Part shown: positions 42,321-54,247 of the stretch, one piece after another | Position numbering within the stretch: the stretch's first letter is position 1 | How the letters are laid out: the number at the start of each line of letters is the position of its first letter | Origin: Corynebacterium comes | GTDB lineage: Bacteria > Actinomycetota > Actinomycetes > Mycobacteriales > Mycobacteriaceae | Reading direction: 5' to 3' | DNA length: 64,000 nucleotides | Assembly (NCBI RefSeq): GCF_009734405.1 | Contig: NZ_CP046453.1 | Location: 2,356,001 to 2,420,000 of the forward strand | Notes under the pieces: model-generated | Told to the model about the DNA's origin: nothing | The model's database searches: none | Seen by the model: the letters and a program-made list of their open reading frames with translations, nothing else | Translations under genes and position numbers: made by a program

Positions 42321-45044
42321 CTACGGCTGGGGCTGAGCGCTACCCGCACCGGCCGGACCCTCATCGGGGCCGGCGGTGGACAGGTCATCGGTGATCTCCG
42401 GAATGTCCGGGACGTCCGAGGTGATGATGTCCGCCTCGACGTCACGCACGGCTTCGGCAGCTTCCGGGGAGATCTCCGAGAAGGTTCCCTCCGGCAGTGG
42501 CTTCGGGCGCGGGGTGAAGGTGAAGGAGGCACCGTCGGTGTCCTTCGACTCTCCGTCCCAGCCGTCGACGTCGACCGTGACGATCTCGCCGGCACCGAGC
42601 TCGCCGAAGAGGATCTTCTCGGACATCGTGTCCTCGATGTCACGCTGGATGGTGCGACGCAGCGGACGGGCACCGAGCACGGGGTCGAAACCACGCTGGG
42701 CCAGGAGGGCCTTGGCCTTGTCCGTAAGTTCGATACCCATGTCCTTCGCGGCCAGGGCCTTCGCCACCCGGTCGATGAGCAGTTCGACCATCTGGACGAT
42801 CTGCTCCCTGGTCAGCTGGTGGAAGACCACGATCTCGTCGATACGGTTGAGGAACTCCGGTCGGAAGTGCTTCTTCAGCTCGTCGTTGACCTTGTTCTTC
42901 ATCCGGTCGTACTGCGCGACCGAATCGGTCTCGTTGCTGCCGGTGAAGCCCATGCCCACGGCCTTCGAGATGTCCTGGGTACCCAGGTTCGAGGTGAAGA
43001 TGATCACCGTGTTCTTGAAGTCCACGACACGGCCCTGACCGTCGGTGAGACGGCCGTCCTCGAGGACCTGCAGGAGGGTGTTGTAGATCTCCTTGTGCGC
43101 CTTCTCGATCTCATCGAAGAGCACGACGGAGAACGGCTTGCGGCGGACCTTCTCGGTGAGCTGGCCGCCCTCCTCGTAGCCGACGTAACCGGGGGGAGCG
43201 CCGAAGAGACGGGACGCGGTGAAGCGGTCATGGAACTCGCCCATGTCGATCTGGATGAGGGAGTCCTCATCGCCGAAGAGGAAGGCCGCGAGAGCCTTCG
43301 ACAGCTCCGTCTTACCCACGCCGGACGGGCCGGCGAAGATGAAGGAACCGGAGGGACGCTTCGGGTCCTTGAGACCGGCACGGGTACGACGGATCGCACG
43401 CGAGACCGCCTTGACTGCCTCGTCCTGGCCGATGATCCGCTTGTGCAGCTCATCCTCCATGCGCAGCAGTCGCGAGGACTCCTCCTCGGTCAGCTTGAAC
43501 ACCGGGATGCCGGTCCAGGCACCCAGGACCTCGGCGATCTGCTCCTCGCCGACCTCCGCGATCTCCTCGAGATCACCCGAGCGCCACTGCTTCTCCTTCT
43601 CAGCGCGCTCCTCCCCCAGCCTGCGCTCCTTGTCGCGCAGGCCGGCGGCCTTCTCGAAGTCCTGTGCATCGATCGCCGCCTCCTTCTCGCGGCGGACGTC
43701 GGCGATACGATCATCAATCTCACGCAGGCCCTCAGGGGCGGTCATGCGCTTGATGCGCATGCGGGCGCCAGCCTCATCGATGAGGTCGACAGCCTTGTCC
43801 GGCAGGAAACGGTCGTTGATGTAGCGGTCCGAGAGGTTCGCCGCAGCGACCAGTGCACCGTCGGTGATGGAGACACGGTGGTGAGCCTCGTACCGGTCAC
43901 GCAGACCCTTGAGGATCTCGATGGTCAGCTCGACGGAGGGCTCCGGCACCTGGACCGGCTGGAAACGACGCTCCAGGGCGGCGTCCTTCTCGATGTGCTT
44001 GCGGTACTCGTCCAGCGTGGTCGCACCGATGGTCTGCAGCTCACCGCGGGCCAGCTTCGGCTTCAGCAGCGAGGCGGCGTCGATGGCGCCCTCGGCGGCA
44101 CCCGCACCCACCAGGGTGTGGATCTCGTCGATGAACAGGATGATGTCACCGCGCTGGTTGATCTCCTTGAGCACCTTCTTCAGGCGCTCCTCGAAGTCAC
44201 CGCGGTAGCGGGAACCGGCCACCAGGGAACCCAGATCGAGGGAGTAGACCTGCTTGTCCTTGAGGGTTTCCGGCACCTTGCCGTTGACGATGTCCAGGGC
44301 CAGGCCCTCGACGACCGCGGTCTTGCCGACGCCGGGCTCACCGATGAGAACCGGGTTGTTCTTGGTACGACGCGAGAGCACCTGCATGATGCGCTCGATC
44401 TCCTTGTCACGGCCGACGACCGGGTCGAGCTTGCCTTCCCTGGCCGCCTGGGTGAGGTTACGGCCGAACTGGTCGAGAACCAGCGAGCTGGAACGGTCAC
44501 CGGGACCGCCCTGTCCGGGCTGGCCACCACGGGCCGCACCGGTACCGGCACCGACCGGACCTGCACCGGCCTCCGGGGTGGCCTCCGGGTTCGCGCCCTG
44601 GCCGCCCTCGTAGCCGGAGAGCAGCTGGATGACCTGCTGACGCACGCGCGGCAGGTCAGCGCCCAGCTTCACCAGCACCTGGGCGGCCACGCCCTCACCC
44701 TCACGGATGAGTCCGAGCAGCAGGAACTCAGTGCCGATGTACTTGTGCCCCATCTGAAGCCCCTCGCGGAGCGAGAGCTCCAGGACCTTCTTGGCGCGCG
44801 GAGTGAAGGGGATGTGGCCGGTATGCGGCTGGGTGCCGTGACCGATGATCTCCTCAACCTCCTGGCGCACGGCGTCCAGCGAAATGCCCATGGACTCCAG
44901 AGCCTTCGCCGCCACACCCTCGCCCTCGTGGATGAGGCCGAGCAGGATGTGCTCGGTGCCGATGTAATTGTGGTTGAGCAGCCGCGCTTCCTCCTGCGCC
45001 AGCACGATGACGCGGCGTGCACGATCGGTGAACCGTTCAAACAT
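42321..45044 (-). CDS. clpC: ATP-dependent unfoldase ClpC
   Basis: Hsp100 unfoldase feeding the ClpP protease, 907 residues. An N-domain with two repeats ([40 protein letters not shown]), AAA-1 with Walker A GEPGVGKT and [15 protein letters not shown], a middle domain with a UVR motif ([20 protein letters not shown]), and AAA-2 with GPSGVGKT and arginine-finger region [15 protein letters not shown]. The C-terminal 60 residues are acidic. ATG 45044 is used, with AGGGG upstream; a -10 candidate TAGAGT is at 45087-45082 and a ClgR-type operator at 45166-45183. Essential in relatives. Confidence 0.97.
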   Translation of the reverse strand: MFERFTDRARRVIVLAQEEARLLNHNYIGTEHILLGLIHEGEGVAAKALESMGISLDAVRQEVEEIIGHGTQPHTGHIPFTPRAKKVLELSLREGLQMGHKYIGTEFLLLGLIREGEGVAAQVLVKLGADLPRVRQQVIQLLSGYEGGQGANPEATPEAGAGPVGAGTGAARGGQPGQGGPGDRSSSLVLDQFGRNLTQAAREGKLDPVVGRDKEIERIMQVLSRRTKNNPVLIGEPGVGKTAVVEGLALDIVNGKVPETLKDKQVYSLDLGSLVAGSRYRGDFEERLKKVLKEINQRGDIILFIDEIHTLVGAGAAEGAIDAASLLKPKLARGELQTIGATTLDEYRKHIEKDAALERRFQPVQVPEPSVELTIEILKGLRDRYEAHHRVSITDGALVAAANLSDRYINDRFLPDKAVDLIDEAGARMRIKRMTAPEGLREIDDRIADVRREKEAAIDAQDFEKAAGLRDKERRLGEERAEKEKQWRSGDLEEIAEVGEEQIAEVLGAWTGIPVFKLTEEESSRLLRMEDELHKRIIGQDEAVKAVSRAIRRTRAGLKDPKRPSGSFIFAGPSGVGKTELSKALAAFLFGDEDSLIQIDMGEFHDRFTASRLFGAPPGYVGYEEGGQLTEKVRRKPFSVVLFDEIEKAHKEIYNTLLQVLEDGRLTDGQGRVVDFKNTVIIFTSNLGTQDISKAVGMGFTGSNETDSVAQYDRMKNKVNDELKKHFRPEFLNRIDEIVVFHQLTREQIVQMVELLIDRVAKALAAKDMGIELTDKAKALLAQRGFDPVLGARPLRRTIQRDIEDTMSEKILFGELGAGEIVTVDVDGWDGESKDTDGASFTFTPRPKPLPEGTFSEISPEAAEAVRDVEADIITSDVPDIPEITDDLSTAGPDEGPAGAGSAQPQP

Positions 45045-45165
45045 GTCGTTACCCCTGTCTTTTGTGCCTAACTTGTCATCCACTCTAACGCGCGGGAGTA
45101 GCAAACTATTTGCACTCTTCCATGTCCCGCGCCAATGCTGCGCTGTATGCGCAGGTCACGGGCAT

Positions 45166-46677
<1,512 letters not shown>

Positions 46678-46685
46678 CGTCAGCT

Positions 46686-48113
46686 TCAGGCGGCCTGCCC
46701 CTCCTCCTGCTGCTCCTCCGCCACCTTGGTGACGAAGGGGCTGGCCACCAGGACGAGGATCGCCATGACGCCGGCCACCACGAAGGCGGTGTGCGCACCG
46801 TCGGCGGTGGCCTGCGACAGGCCGACGCCCCGGTCGCGGGACGCCTGGGTCCCGAAGGACAGCGCCGCGATGAGCACCGCGGTGCCCGTCGCCCCCGCCA
46901 GCTGCTGCAGGGTGTTGAGGATCGCGGAGCCGTGACCGTACAGGCGGGAGGGCAGGGAACCCAGCGCGGTGGTCATCAGCGGGGTCATCATCAGTGCCAG
47001 CCCCAGGGAGAAGACGATGTGCATGGTGACGACCTCAGCGACGGTGGAGTGGATGCCCAGGCGGGTCATCGCCCAGACCCCGCCGGTGAGCAGCAGGGCG
47101 CCCGGAATGAGCAGGGGGCGGGGGCCGACGGAGTCGTAGAGCCGACCGATGAAAGGAGCCAGCAGTCCGGAAGCCAGACCACCTGGCATGAGCATCAGGC
47201 CCGTGACCAGAGCGGAGATCCCGAGGCCGGTCTGCAGATAGATCGGCAGGACCATGATCACGCCGAGGAGGGTGCCCATCACCAGCAGCGCGACGACGAC
47301 GGAAACCGTGTAGTTACGGATGGTGAACGGGCGTAGATCGAGAAGCGGGATCTCGAGCCTGAGCTGACGCCACACGAAGGCGACGAGCGCCAGGACGCCG
47401 ATGACCGCCACCACGAGCGCCATCTGCAGGTTCGTACCCAGCGTGCTCAGCGCGTAGACCAGACCGCCGAACGCCAACGCCGCGAGCACCACGGACGGCG
47501 GGTCGAAGGGCGCGCGGTTGGTGTCACCGATGTTGCGGATGAAGAACCCGCCCAGGAGCAGCGCAATGACGATGAGCGGGACCACCAGCCAGAACAGCCA
47601 GTGCCACGTGAAACGGTTGAGGATGAAGCCGGAGACCGTCGGACCGAGCGCCGGGGCGACCGACATGACGATCGAGATGATGCCCATGATCGAACCCCGC
47701 CGGTTCGCGGGAACGACAGTGAGCGCCACCGTCATGAGCAGCGGCATGATCAGGGCCGTGCCGACCGCCTGGACGATGCGGCCGGCCAGCAGAATCCCGA
47801 AGGTCGGTGCGGCGGCTGCGACGAGCGTGCCCACCAGGAAGCTGGTCACCGCCGCGAGAAAGACCTGCTTGGTGGAGAATCTCTGCAACACCCAGCCGGT
47901 CATGGGAATGACCACCGCCATGGTCAGCATGAAGCCGGTGGTGAGCCACTGGGCGGTGGTTGCCGGAATGTCGAAGTCCGCCATGATCGACGGCAGCGCC
48001 ACCGACAGGATCGTCTCGTTGAGGAACATCACCAGCGCCGAACCGACCAGCACGGTGAGAATGACCTTCACCTCGGCCGACAGACCGGGTGCGGTGTTTT
48101 TCGTGGAACTCAA
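46686..48113 (-). CDS. MFS multidrug exporter (EmrB/QacA type, about 14 TM)
   Basis: A 475-residue DHA2-type exporter. LVMFLNETILSVALPSIMAD, TTAQWLTTGFMLTMAVVIPM, RIVQAVGTALIMPLLMTVAL and APALGPTVSGFI (motif C) are characteristic. The start TTG 48113 is preferred because GGAAGG lies 7 bases upstream, and TACAGT (48157-48152) supplies a -10; frames extended to 48329 have no hydrophobic or conserved content. The acidic C-terminus ends EEQQEEGQAA. Tail to tail with guaB1 with an 8-bp gap. No adjacent regulator. Confidence 0.85.
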   Translation of the reverse strand: MSSTKNTAPGLSAEVKVILTVLVGSALVMFLNETILSVALPSIMADFDIPATTAQWLTTGFMLTMAVVIPMTGWVLQRFSTKQVFLAAVTSFLVGTLVAAAAPTFGILLAGRIVQAVGTALIMPLLMTVALTVVPANRRGSIMGIISIVMSVAPALGPTVSGFILNRFTWHWLFWLVVPLIVIALLLGGFFIRNIGDTNRAPFDPPSVVLAALAFGGLVYALSTLGTNLQMALVVAVIGVLALVAFVWRQLRLEIPLLDLRPFTIRNYTVSVVVALLVMGTLLGVIMVLPIYLQTGLGISALVTGLMLMPGGLASGLLAPFIGRLYDSVGPRPLLIPGALLLTGGVWAMTRLGIHSTVAEVVTMHIVFSLGLALMMTPLMTTALGSLPSRLYGHGSAILNTLQQLAGATGTAVLIAALSFGTQASRDRGVGLSQATADGAHTAFVVAGVMAILVLVASPFVTKVAEEQQEEGQAA

Positions 48114-48349
48114 GCTGAAACCTTCCGGAGGGCCCTGAACAAAGATGTTCACTGTAGCGCTCCGGGTAGGACGACGCCATCTGGCCTGAACCCGGGGCCG
48201 AATTACACGAAGATGACGGCGACCGGGACCATGCCGGCACCTCCGTGACCGTGGAGGCTCATCGGCGGGGATACGGGCGGAGACCATCCAGATGGATGTC
48301 CCGGAGGGGCAGGTGAAGTGTGCCACCACTTCCGAAGGTGTGGGTGCGG

Positions 48350-49315
48350 CTACGCAGAACGGCGGAGATGGGCCGGAGGTTCCTCGAGAAGCGTGAGACG
48401 CAGGAGGCGGAGGAAATCACATTCCTCGCCGTCGACGGCGTTCAGGTGGCTCGGGGCAATACGGAGGACCCTGTAACCGCGGTTGGTGAAGAATTTCTCG
48501 CGGTCCCGCTCGGCCCTGATCGTGGCCCGGAGATCTTCGGGGCTGTGAGACCGGTACTTCACGAGTCCATCAACCTCCACCACGATCCAACCGTTGATGA
48601 GGAAGTCAACGACGTAGAAGCGCTTTCCCTCCTCGCGGTCAAACCTCACCTGTATTTCAACGGTTTCCACTCCGGGTAGATCAGCCTCCTCGAGGATCAG
48701 CCGTGCCCGGGTCTCCTGTGCGCTGCCTGAATTCTGAACGGAAAGCTCAACCGCCTCCCGGAGCACCCCGATTCCGCGTCGGCGGCGCAGTGCGACAATT
48801 TCCTTAAGCAGCGAACCCCGGGTGATTCTGCTCCATCGCGCACGAGCTGAGTCGATGGCGACAACCGTCGCATGCAGATTCTCATGGCACGCGATATCAA
48901 GGAAAGTGCTGATCAGGCCGGTAACGCGGATGCCGTGACATTCCCGGACGTCCCTGGTCGGCAGGTGCCCGTAGCGGTAGGTGACCCCGTCAGGCCATAG
49001 TTTCGGCGACTTCGGGGTGCCTCCGTCCGGGAGGTAACACGGCACCGTACTTTCGACGCCCAGTGTCTGGAGTCCCCACAGTCGCGCAGCGGCCTGTCCC
49101 CCGATCACCGCCTTGTCCATGGTCATCCCCACCGCGAACGCCCTCGCCGTCGCACGTTCCCAGGGTGGCAGCCTGTCGTAGACACCCCTGTTGACCACGA
49201 CCTCCGCCGTCAACCGGCGCAGAGTCCCGTCCGTCAGCTGCTCCAGGACGTCTCGGTCTGAAATCTTCAGTCTCGTGAGATTGATCAACCCGTAGATTTC
49301 CCCCCAGTTCTCCAT
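48350..49315 (-). CDS. AbiEi-like / DUF559 nuclease-fold protein
   Basis: 321 residues. The N-terminal half resembles AbiEi-type transcription-factor/antitoxin domains (GTLRRLTAEVVVNRGVYDRL, then AVIGGQAAARLWGL). The C-terminal third is a DUF559/Vsr-like PD-(D/E)xK fold: YVVDFLINGWIVVEVDGLVK with the Asp and E-x-D, then RDREKFFTNRGYRVLRI. Such proteins are common singletons in actinobacteria and are sometimes classed as toxin-antitoxin parts, but no AbiEii-type toxin gene is next to it. ATG 49315 is used; GTG 49324 further from AGGAGG is possible. Function unknown. Confidence 0.72.
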   Translation of the reverse strand: MENWGEIYGLINLTRLKISDRDVLEQLTDGTLRRLTAEVVVNRGVYDRLPPWERATARAFAVGMTMDKAVIGGQAAARLWGLQTLGVESTVPCYLPDGGTPKSPKLWPDGVTYRYGHLPTRDVRECHGIRVTGLISTFLDIACHENLHATVVAIDSARARWSRITRGSLLKEIVALRRRRGIGVLREAVELSVQNSGSAQETRARLILEEADLPGVETVEIQVRFDREEGKRFYVVDFLINGWIVVEVDGLVKYRSHSPEDLRATIRAERDREKFFTNRGYRVLRIAPSHLNAVDGEECDFLRLLRLTLLEEPPAHLRRSA

Positions 49316-49488
49316 GCGTCCCACTATCGACGATGCCCTCCTGCCGAGCAACGGTCATCCGACATGGAATGCCTGTGACTGTGGATAACCGGGGATTGTC
49401 CACAGTTCGGCCTCGGCCGGGTTGCAGGGTCAGGTGAAGCGTGGTCCGGGGAGACACGCCGACTTCGCTACGACGACTTCGCGCCAAT

Positions 49489-49533
49489 AAACCCGGACAT
49501 CACAGTGATGGCTGGTGGCGTGATGTCAGGTTT
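49489..49533 (-). terminator. Probable terminator of lysS
   Basis: Arms AAACC-CG-GACATCAC and GTGATGTC-A-GGTTT pair with one internal bulge around a 17-base loop, 54 bases past the lysS stop. On the minus strand TTTATT follows. Confidence 0.5.
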
Positions 49534-49586
49534 GACGCACGGTGAGGGTGACGCCGGGACCTGGCCGGATCCCGACTCCGCCTGAA

Positions 49587-51179
49587 TTACTTCTGTTCCG
49601 GCTTGACCAGCGGGAAGAGGACGGTTTCGCGGATACCCAGGCCGGTCAGCGCCATGAGCAGGCGATCGACGCCCATGCCGCAACCGGCGGTCGGGGGCAT
49701 GCCCTGTTCCATGGCGGCGAGGAATTCCTCGTCGAGGATCATGGCCTCCTCGTCGCCCCCGGCGGCGAGGCGGGCCTGGTCGGCGAAGCGTTCGCGCTGG
49801 ATGACCGGGTCGACGAGCTCGGAGTAGCCGGTGGCCAGTTCGAAGCCGCGGACGTAGAGGTCCCACTTCTCGGTCAGACCCGGCTTGGAACGGTGCTGGC
49901 GGGTGAGCGGGGAGGTCTCGACGGGGAAGTCCTTGACGAAGATCGGGCCCTGCAACCGGTCCTCGCAGAGCAGCTCCCAGATCTCCTCGACGAGCTTGCC
50001 GTGGCCCCAGCCGCCGTCGCTGGGGACTCCGAGGCCGACGACGTCGGCGATCGCCTTGAGCTCGGCGACGGTGGAGTCGACGGTGACCTCGGGCTGGCCG
50101 GGGAACCTCTTCTGCAGTTCCTCGTTGAGCGAGGGGTACATCTCGATGACGGGCCACTCGCCGCCGAGGTCGAACTCGGTGCCGTCTGCCCAGGTCACGG
50201 TGGTGGAGCCGAAGACCTCGAGAGCGATGGCCTGCACGAGGCCGCGGATCATGTCGGCGCCGTCGGTGTAGTCACCCCAGGCCTGGTAGGTCTCCAGCAT
50301 GGCGAACTCGGGGCTGTGGGTGGAGTCGCTGCCCTCGTTGCGGAAGTTGCGGTTGACCTCGAAGACACGCTCCAGGCCGCCCACGACGGCGCGCTTGAGG
50401 AAGAGCTCCGGCGCGATGCGCAGGTAGAGGTCAAGATCAAAGGCGTTGGAGTGGGTGATGAAGGGTCGTGCGGCAGCGCCACCGTGGAGGGTCTGGAGCA
50501 TCGGGGTCTCGATCTCGTAGAAGCCCTCGGACTCGAGGTGGTTGCGCAGTGCGCGCATGACCTTGATGCGGGTCAGCGCGGCATTGCGGGCCTGCTCACG
50601 CATGATCAGGTCGGTGTAACGATGACGGACGCGGGTGTCCTCGCTCAGGTCGGCGAAGGCGACGGGCAGCGGGCGCAGGGCCTTGGCCGCCATCTGCCAG
50701 GTGGTGGCCATGACGGAGAGCTCGCCGCGTCGAGAAGCAATGACCTTGCCGCGGACGGACACGAAGTCTCCGAGGTCGACGTCGGCCTTCCAGGAGTCGA
50801 GGGACTCCTGTCCGACCTCGGCCAGGGACAGCATGGCCTGCAGCTGGGTGCCGTCGCCGGCCTGCAGGGTGGCGAAGCAGAGCTTGCCGGTGTTGCGCAT
50901 GAAGATCAGGCGGCCGACGACGGCAACCTCGACCTCAGTCTCATCGCCGGCGGCGAGGTAGGTGACGCCCTCGGCCCGCTCCGGCTCCTCCCCCTCGGCG
51001 ACGACGACGAATTTCTCACGCAGCTCACTCAGGGAGATGGTGCGGTCGACGGTGACGGGGTAGGGCTCGACGCCGGAGTCGAGCAGGCGGGCACGCTTCT
51101 CGCGGCGGATGCGCAGCTGCTCGGGAAGATCGTTGCCGGTTTCGGCCTTATTTGCCTGGGAATTCTTCTGCTCGCTCAC
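49587..51179 (-). CDS. lysS: Lysyl-tRNA synthetase (class II)
   Basis: 530 residues. An OB-fold anticodon domain ([20 protein letters not shown]) precedes the class II core: motif 1 region [34 protein letters not shown], motif 2 [18 protein letters not shown] and motif 3 [23 protein letters not shown] 51179 is selected because TATCCT (51193-51188) ends 8 bases upstream; a GTG at 51185 would be only 2 bases from it. It ends in KPEQK, followed by a hairpin. Confidence 0.96.
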   Translation of the reverse strand: MSEQKNSQANKAETGNDLPEQLRIRREKRARLLDSGVEPYPVTVDRTISLSELREKFVVVAEGEEPERAEGVTYLAAGDETEVEVAVVGRLIFMRNTGKLCFATLQAGDGTQLQAMLSLAEVGQESLDSWKADVDLGDFVSVRGKVIASRRGELSVMATTWQMAAKALRPLPVAFADLSEDTRVRHRYTDLIMREQARNAALTRIKVMRALRNHLESEGFYEIETPMLQTLHGGAAARPFITHSNAFDLDLYLRIAPELFLKRAVVGGLERVFEVNRNFRNEGSDSTHSPEFAMLETYQAWGDYTDGADMIRGLVQAIALEVFGSTTVTWADGTEFDLGGEWPVIEMYPSLNEELQKRFPGQPEVTVDSTVAELKAIADVVGLGVPSDGGWGHGKLVEEIWELLCEDRLQGPIFVKDFPVETSPLTRQHRSKPGLTEKWDLYVRGFELATGYSELVDPVIQRERFADQARLAAGGDEEAMILDEEFLAAMEQGMPPTAGCGMGVDRLLMALTGLGIRETVLFPLVKPEQK

Positions 51180-51245
51180 GGTCACCAAGGATAGTCCACG
51201 GGTCCCCCTGCTGCGGAAACGGGCCACCACGTCCATTCGGGTAGA

Positions 51246-51277
51246 AATCTGATATCACTTAGATTAATCTGATATCA
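51246..51277 (+). promoter_or_regulatory. Direct repeat of AATCTGATATCA, 20-bp period
   Basis: The 12-mer occurs at 51246-51257 and 51266-51277. Each copy contains the palindrome TGATATCA, and 20 bp is two helical turns, so two dimers would sit on the same face of DNA. AT-rich between. It lies 33 bp before the SPFH start and probably covers its promoter; the RHH protein of this operon is a candidate binder. Confidence 0.6.
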
Positions 51278-51309
51278 GATACTCTCCCACCCCGGAAGGA
51301 CTCCACCCC

Positions 51310-52254
51310 ATGTCAACACCACACCCTGCCGCAGAAGTAGCCGACCGTCCCGTCGGACATGATGGCGCGAAGGTGACCATCACAGAGAAACCGGGCTGGA
51401 CCGCTGGTGCGGGCGCTGCAGGCGCCCTCATCCTCACCCTCCTCATCCTCTTCCCGGGCGGCATCGGCCTGTTCATCTGGGGAGTGGAGCGTGACCGGGC
51501 CGCCGGAATCGCACTCGGCGTCGTGGCCGTCCTCATCTCCGTCATCCTCGCCCCGATGATCCGGGTCATCTCCCCCGGCCACACCCACGTGGTCCAGTTC
51601 TTCGGCCGCTACCTGGGCACCAACCGCCGCACGGGCCTGTCCCTGATCCCGCCGCTCGCCTACTCCACCAAGGTCAGCGTGCGGGTGCGCAACTTCGAGA
51701 CCAACGAGATCAAGGTCAACGATCTCAACGGCAATCCCGTGATCATCGGCGCGATCATCGTCTGGCAGGTCGCCGACACAGCCAAGGCCACCTTCGCGGT
51801 GGAGAACGTCGAGGAGTTCATCCACTCCCAGTCCGAGTCCGCCCTACGCCACGTCGCCACCTCCCACCCCTACGACGGCGGCACCGCCCAGCTGCCCTCA
51901 CTGTCCGGCTCCACGGACCTGGTCTCCCGGGAGCTTGCCGACGAGGTCGCCGCCCGGGTCAAGGTCGCCGGCCTGGAGATCATCGAGGCCCGCATCTCCG
52001 CCCTGTCCTACGCCCCGGAAATCGCCCAGTCGATGCTCCAGCGACAGCAGGCCGCCGCAATTGTCGACGCCCGCGAGACCATCGTCGAGGGCGCCGTCAC
52101 CATGGTCGAGTCCGCCCTGGCCCAGCTCGAAGCCAAGCAGATCGTGGACCTTGACCCCGAGCGTCGCGCGGCCATGGTGTCCAATCTCCTGGTCGTACTG
52201 TGCTCCGACTCAAACCCCCAGCCGATGATCAACACCGGCAGCCTGTACACCTAG
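51310..52254 (+). CDS. SPFH/band-7 membrane protein
   Basis: A 314-residue membrane-scaffold protein of the stomatin/prohibitin/flotillin type. Two N-terminal TM helices (about 33-52 and 62-82) are followed by the SPFH domain: VISPGHTHVVQFFGRYLGTN, GLSLIPPLAYSTKVSVRVRN, VNDLNGNPVIIGAIIVWQVA, and the VKVAGLEIIEARISALSYAP helix, ending in an Ala-rich coiled segment. GGAAGGAC provides the ribosome site. The small RHH gene starts 4 bases after its stop. SPFH proteins organise membrane domains and protease complexes; the role here is unknown. Confidence 0.88.
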   Translation: MSTPHPAAEVADRPVGHDGAKVTITEKPGWTAGAGAAGALILTLLILFPGGIGLFIWGVERDRAAGIALGVVAVLISVILAPMIRVISPGHTHVVQFFGRYLGTNRRTGLSLIPPLAYSTKVSVRVRNFETNEIKVNDLNGNPVIIGAIIVWQVADTAKATFAVENVEEFIHSQSESALRHVATSHPYDGGTAQLPSLSGSTDLVSRELADEVAARVKVAGLEIIEARISALSYAPEIAQSMLQRQQAAAIVDARETIVEGAVTMVESALAQLEAKQIVDLDPERRAAMVSNLLVVLCSDSNPQPMINTGSLYT

Positions 52255-52258
52255 AACC

Positions 52259-52456
52259 ATGGCACGCAAGAATCTCGCCCTGCGCATCGATCCGGCCGTC
52301 CACGAGGCCATCGCACGCTGGGCAGACGACGAAACACGCAGCGTGAACGCTCAGATTGAGGTCATGCTGCGCGATTCCCTGCGTAAGGCAGGCCGCCTGC
52401 CCCGCGATGTCGGCGAGCTCCCCCGGCGCGGGAGGCCACCGAAAGTCGAAGGCTAG
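52259..52456 (+). CDS. Arc-like ribbon-helix-helix protein
   Basis: 65 residues. The N-terminal LALRIDPAVHEAIARWADDE followed by RSVNAQIEVMLRDSLRKAG is the beta-helix-helix pattern of Arc/MetJ/HicB-type DNA-binding proteins; the basic tail ends RRGRPPKVEG, an AT-hook-like GRP. It begins 4 bases after the SPFH stop, with no separate promoter, so it is co-expressed. Autoregulation through the direct repeats at 51246-51277 is a reasonable inference. No toxin gene accompanies it. Confidence 0.82.
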   Translation: MARKNLALRIDPAVHEAIARWADDETRSVNAQIEVMLRDSLRKAGRLPRDVGELPRRGRPPKVEG

Positions 52457-52502
52457 TCGGGCGCCGCGAGCGGAGGCATGGGGCAGGTGGGACACTGGCC
52501 CC

Positions 52503-53009
52503 ATGGACTCTTCCACCTTCGACGTCATCGCCACCGCCGTCGCCGGCTCACTGCTCGTCGTCGGCGTCCTGGGCACGGTCATCCCCGTCCTCCCCGGTTC
52601 CATCCTGACAATCATCGTCCTGGTCACGTGGGCATGGCTGATCGGCACCACCGTGTCATGGACGGCAGGGCTCATCGGCGTGGCCCTGGCCCTGATCGGG
52701 ATGAGCGCCTCCCTCGTCCTGACGGGACGCCAGATGCGCGCGCATCGCATCCCCAACGGTCCGGTACTGGTCGGTGTCGTGGTGGGCATCGCGGGAATGT
52801 TCATCATTCCGGTGATCGGCCTCTTCCTGGGCTTCGCCCTCGGCCTGCTGCTCGCAGAGTTCACCCGCCGACGCGATCTCGCCGCCGCCTGGCGCTCGTC
52901 GCTGGCCGCCATGAAAGCCATGGGCCTGGGGATGCTGCTCGAGTTCGCCTGCGCGTCGCTGGCCGCGTTCGCATTCGTCGTCGGAGCCCTCATCCACTTC
53001 TTCGGATGA
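52503..53009 (+). CDS. DUF456 membrane protein
   Basis: 168 residues with five or so TM helices. GVLGTVIPVLPGSILTIIVL with the P-x-L-P-G-x motif identifies DUF456; AGMFIIPVIGLFLGFALGLL and a final helix follow. ATG 52503 is chosen because the first TM helix then starts at residue 8; GACACT precedes it by 6 bases as a weak -10. Function unknown; a small-multidrug-like fold has been suggested for the family but is not shown. Confidence 0.82.
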   Translation: MDSSTFDVIATAVAGSLLVVGVLGTVIPVLPGSILTIIVLVTWAWLIGTTVSWTAGLIGVALALIGMSASLVLTGRQMRAHRIPNGPVLVGVVVGIAGMFIIPVIGLFLGFALGLLLAEFTRRRDLAAAWRSSLAAMKAMGLGMLLEFACASLAAFAFVVGALIHFFG

Positions 53010-53021
53010 GGGCGTGACGTC

Positions 53022-54203
53022 CTAGCCCAGCAGCCAGTCGTTCGGGGAGAAGAGCTCGAAGCGGACGGACTTCGGAGCCTTGTCGTCCGGCAGCTTCGCC
53101 AGGTCGTCGCGGACGGCCTGGAGGAAGGCGTTGCCGCCGCAGAGGTAGACGTCCGCGCCGCTGAGGTCGTGCTTCGCGACGTCGACAAGCACTCCCTCGG
53201 TGCGGTAGCAGGCCTCGGCCTGCACGTTCGGCAGCTTCTCCAGGAGCGTGGTGGTGTGTGCGCGCTGGGCGTGGAGCGCCTCGGAGTCGTCGGCGTGCAG
53301 GTACAGCGTCGGGCGCTCGGAACCGGTGCGTGCCAGGTAGCTGAGCATGCCCACCATCGGGGTGGAGCCGATGCCGGAGGAGACCAGGACCAGGGGATCG
53401 TGACCCTCGCCGCTGTCCAGGACCAGGTCACCGGCGGCCAGGGTTGCCTGGATGGTGTCGCCGACGTTGACCTTCTCGCGGAGGTGGGTCGAGACCTCGC
53501 CCTCGGTCTCCACGGCGATGGTGTAGCTGCCCGGCCGCTGCGCGATGATGGAGTACTGGCGGAGCTGGCGCGCGCCGTCCTCGAGTACGACGCCGATGGA
53601 GGTGTACTGGCCCGGCAGGGGCTTGGTCAGCTCGCCCTCGAGGACGTAGACGGTGACGTGGTCGGAGATCGCGTCCTTCTCCACGACCGTGACCTCGCGG
53701 AAGACGTCGCCCGGCCTGACGCCGTCGGAGGCGTAGAGCTCCTTCTCGAAGGTGATGAGCACGTCGGCCATGATCCAGTAGACCTCGCTCCACGCCCCGG
53801 CCACCTCGGCGGTGACGACGTCCGCGCCGAGCACCTCCACGATCGCGGCGAAGAGGTTCTCGTAGACGACCTGGTACTGGTCCTCGGTGATACCGAGCGA
53901 CACGTGCTTGTGGCCGATGCGCTTGAGCAGGTCCACCGGGTCCGGGGCATCCGGGTTGACAAGCATGGAGGCGAACGTGGCGACGGAGGCGGCCAGCGCC
54001 TTCTGCTGCTCGCCCGACTTCTGGTTGCCGCGGTTGAAGGTGTTGGCCAGCAGCTCGGGGTGCTTGCCGAACATGGTGCGGTAGAAGGTCTTGGCGATGG
54101 TCCCGATGTTCTCGCCGACGGCGGGCAGGGTGGCCTTGATGATCTCCTCGTTCTCCGGCTTCAGATGGCGGTCACGGGAGGTGGGCTCAGTGGTGACGAA
54201 CAA
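53022..54203 (-). CDS. hmp: Flavohemoglobin (nitric oxide dioxygenase)
   Basis: A 393-residue NO-detoxifying enzyme. The globin domain (1-145) has Tyr B10 in IAKTFYRTMF and the proximal His in LLKRIGHKHVSLGI. Then the FAD domain (GQYTSIGVVL, RQYSIIAQRPGSYTIAVE) and the NAD domain (LVLVSSGIGSTPMVGML, DVYLCGGNAFLQAV). The start is TTG 54203, following AAGGAG by 10 bases. Upstream, a palindrome overlaps the promoter (54248-54273), consistent with repression relieved by NO or low oxygen. Confidence 0.95.
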   Translation of the reverse strand: MFVTTEPTSRDRHLKPENEEIIKATLPAVGENIGTIAKTFYRTMFGKHPELLANTFNRGNQKSGEQQKALAASVATFASMLVNPDAPDPVDLLKRIGHKHVSLGITEDQYQVVYENLFAAIVEVLGADVVTAEVAGAWSEVYWIMADVLITFEKELYASDGVRPGDVFREVTVVEKDAISDHVTVYVLEGELTKPLPGQYTSIGVVLEDGARQLRQYSIIAQRPGSYTIAVETEGEVSTHLREKVNVGDTIQATLAAGDLVLDSGEGHDPLVLVSSGIGSTPMVGMLSYLARTGSERPTLYLHADDSEALHAQRAHTTTLLEKLPNVQAEACYRTEGVLVDVAKHDLSGADVYLCGGNAFLQAVRDDLAKLPDDKAPKSVRFELFSPNDWLLG

Positions 54204-54247
54204 AGTGGTCTCACTCCTTGGGGGGTGGTCGGTGACGGTTCGCCACG

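Noticed and set aside
42096..45071. A 991-residue open frame opposite clpC
   Set aside because: It is the antisense shadow of clpC in GC-rich DNA; no domain, no ribosome site, and clpC is certain.
52259..52456. The RHH gene as half of a toxin-antitoxin system
   Set aside because: No toxin-like gene is adjacent; its neighbours are an SPFH protein and a DUF456 membrane protein.
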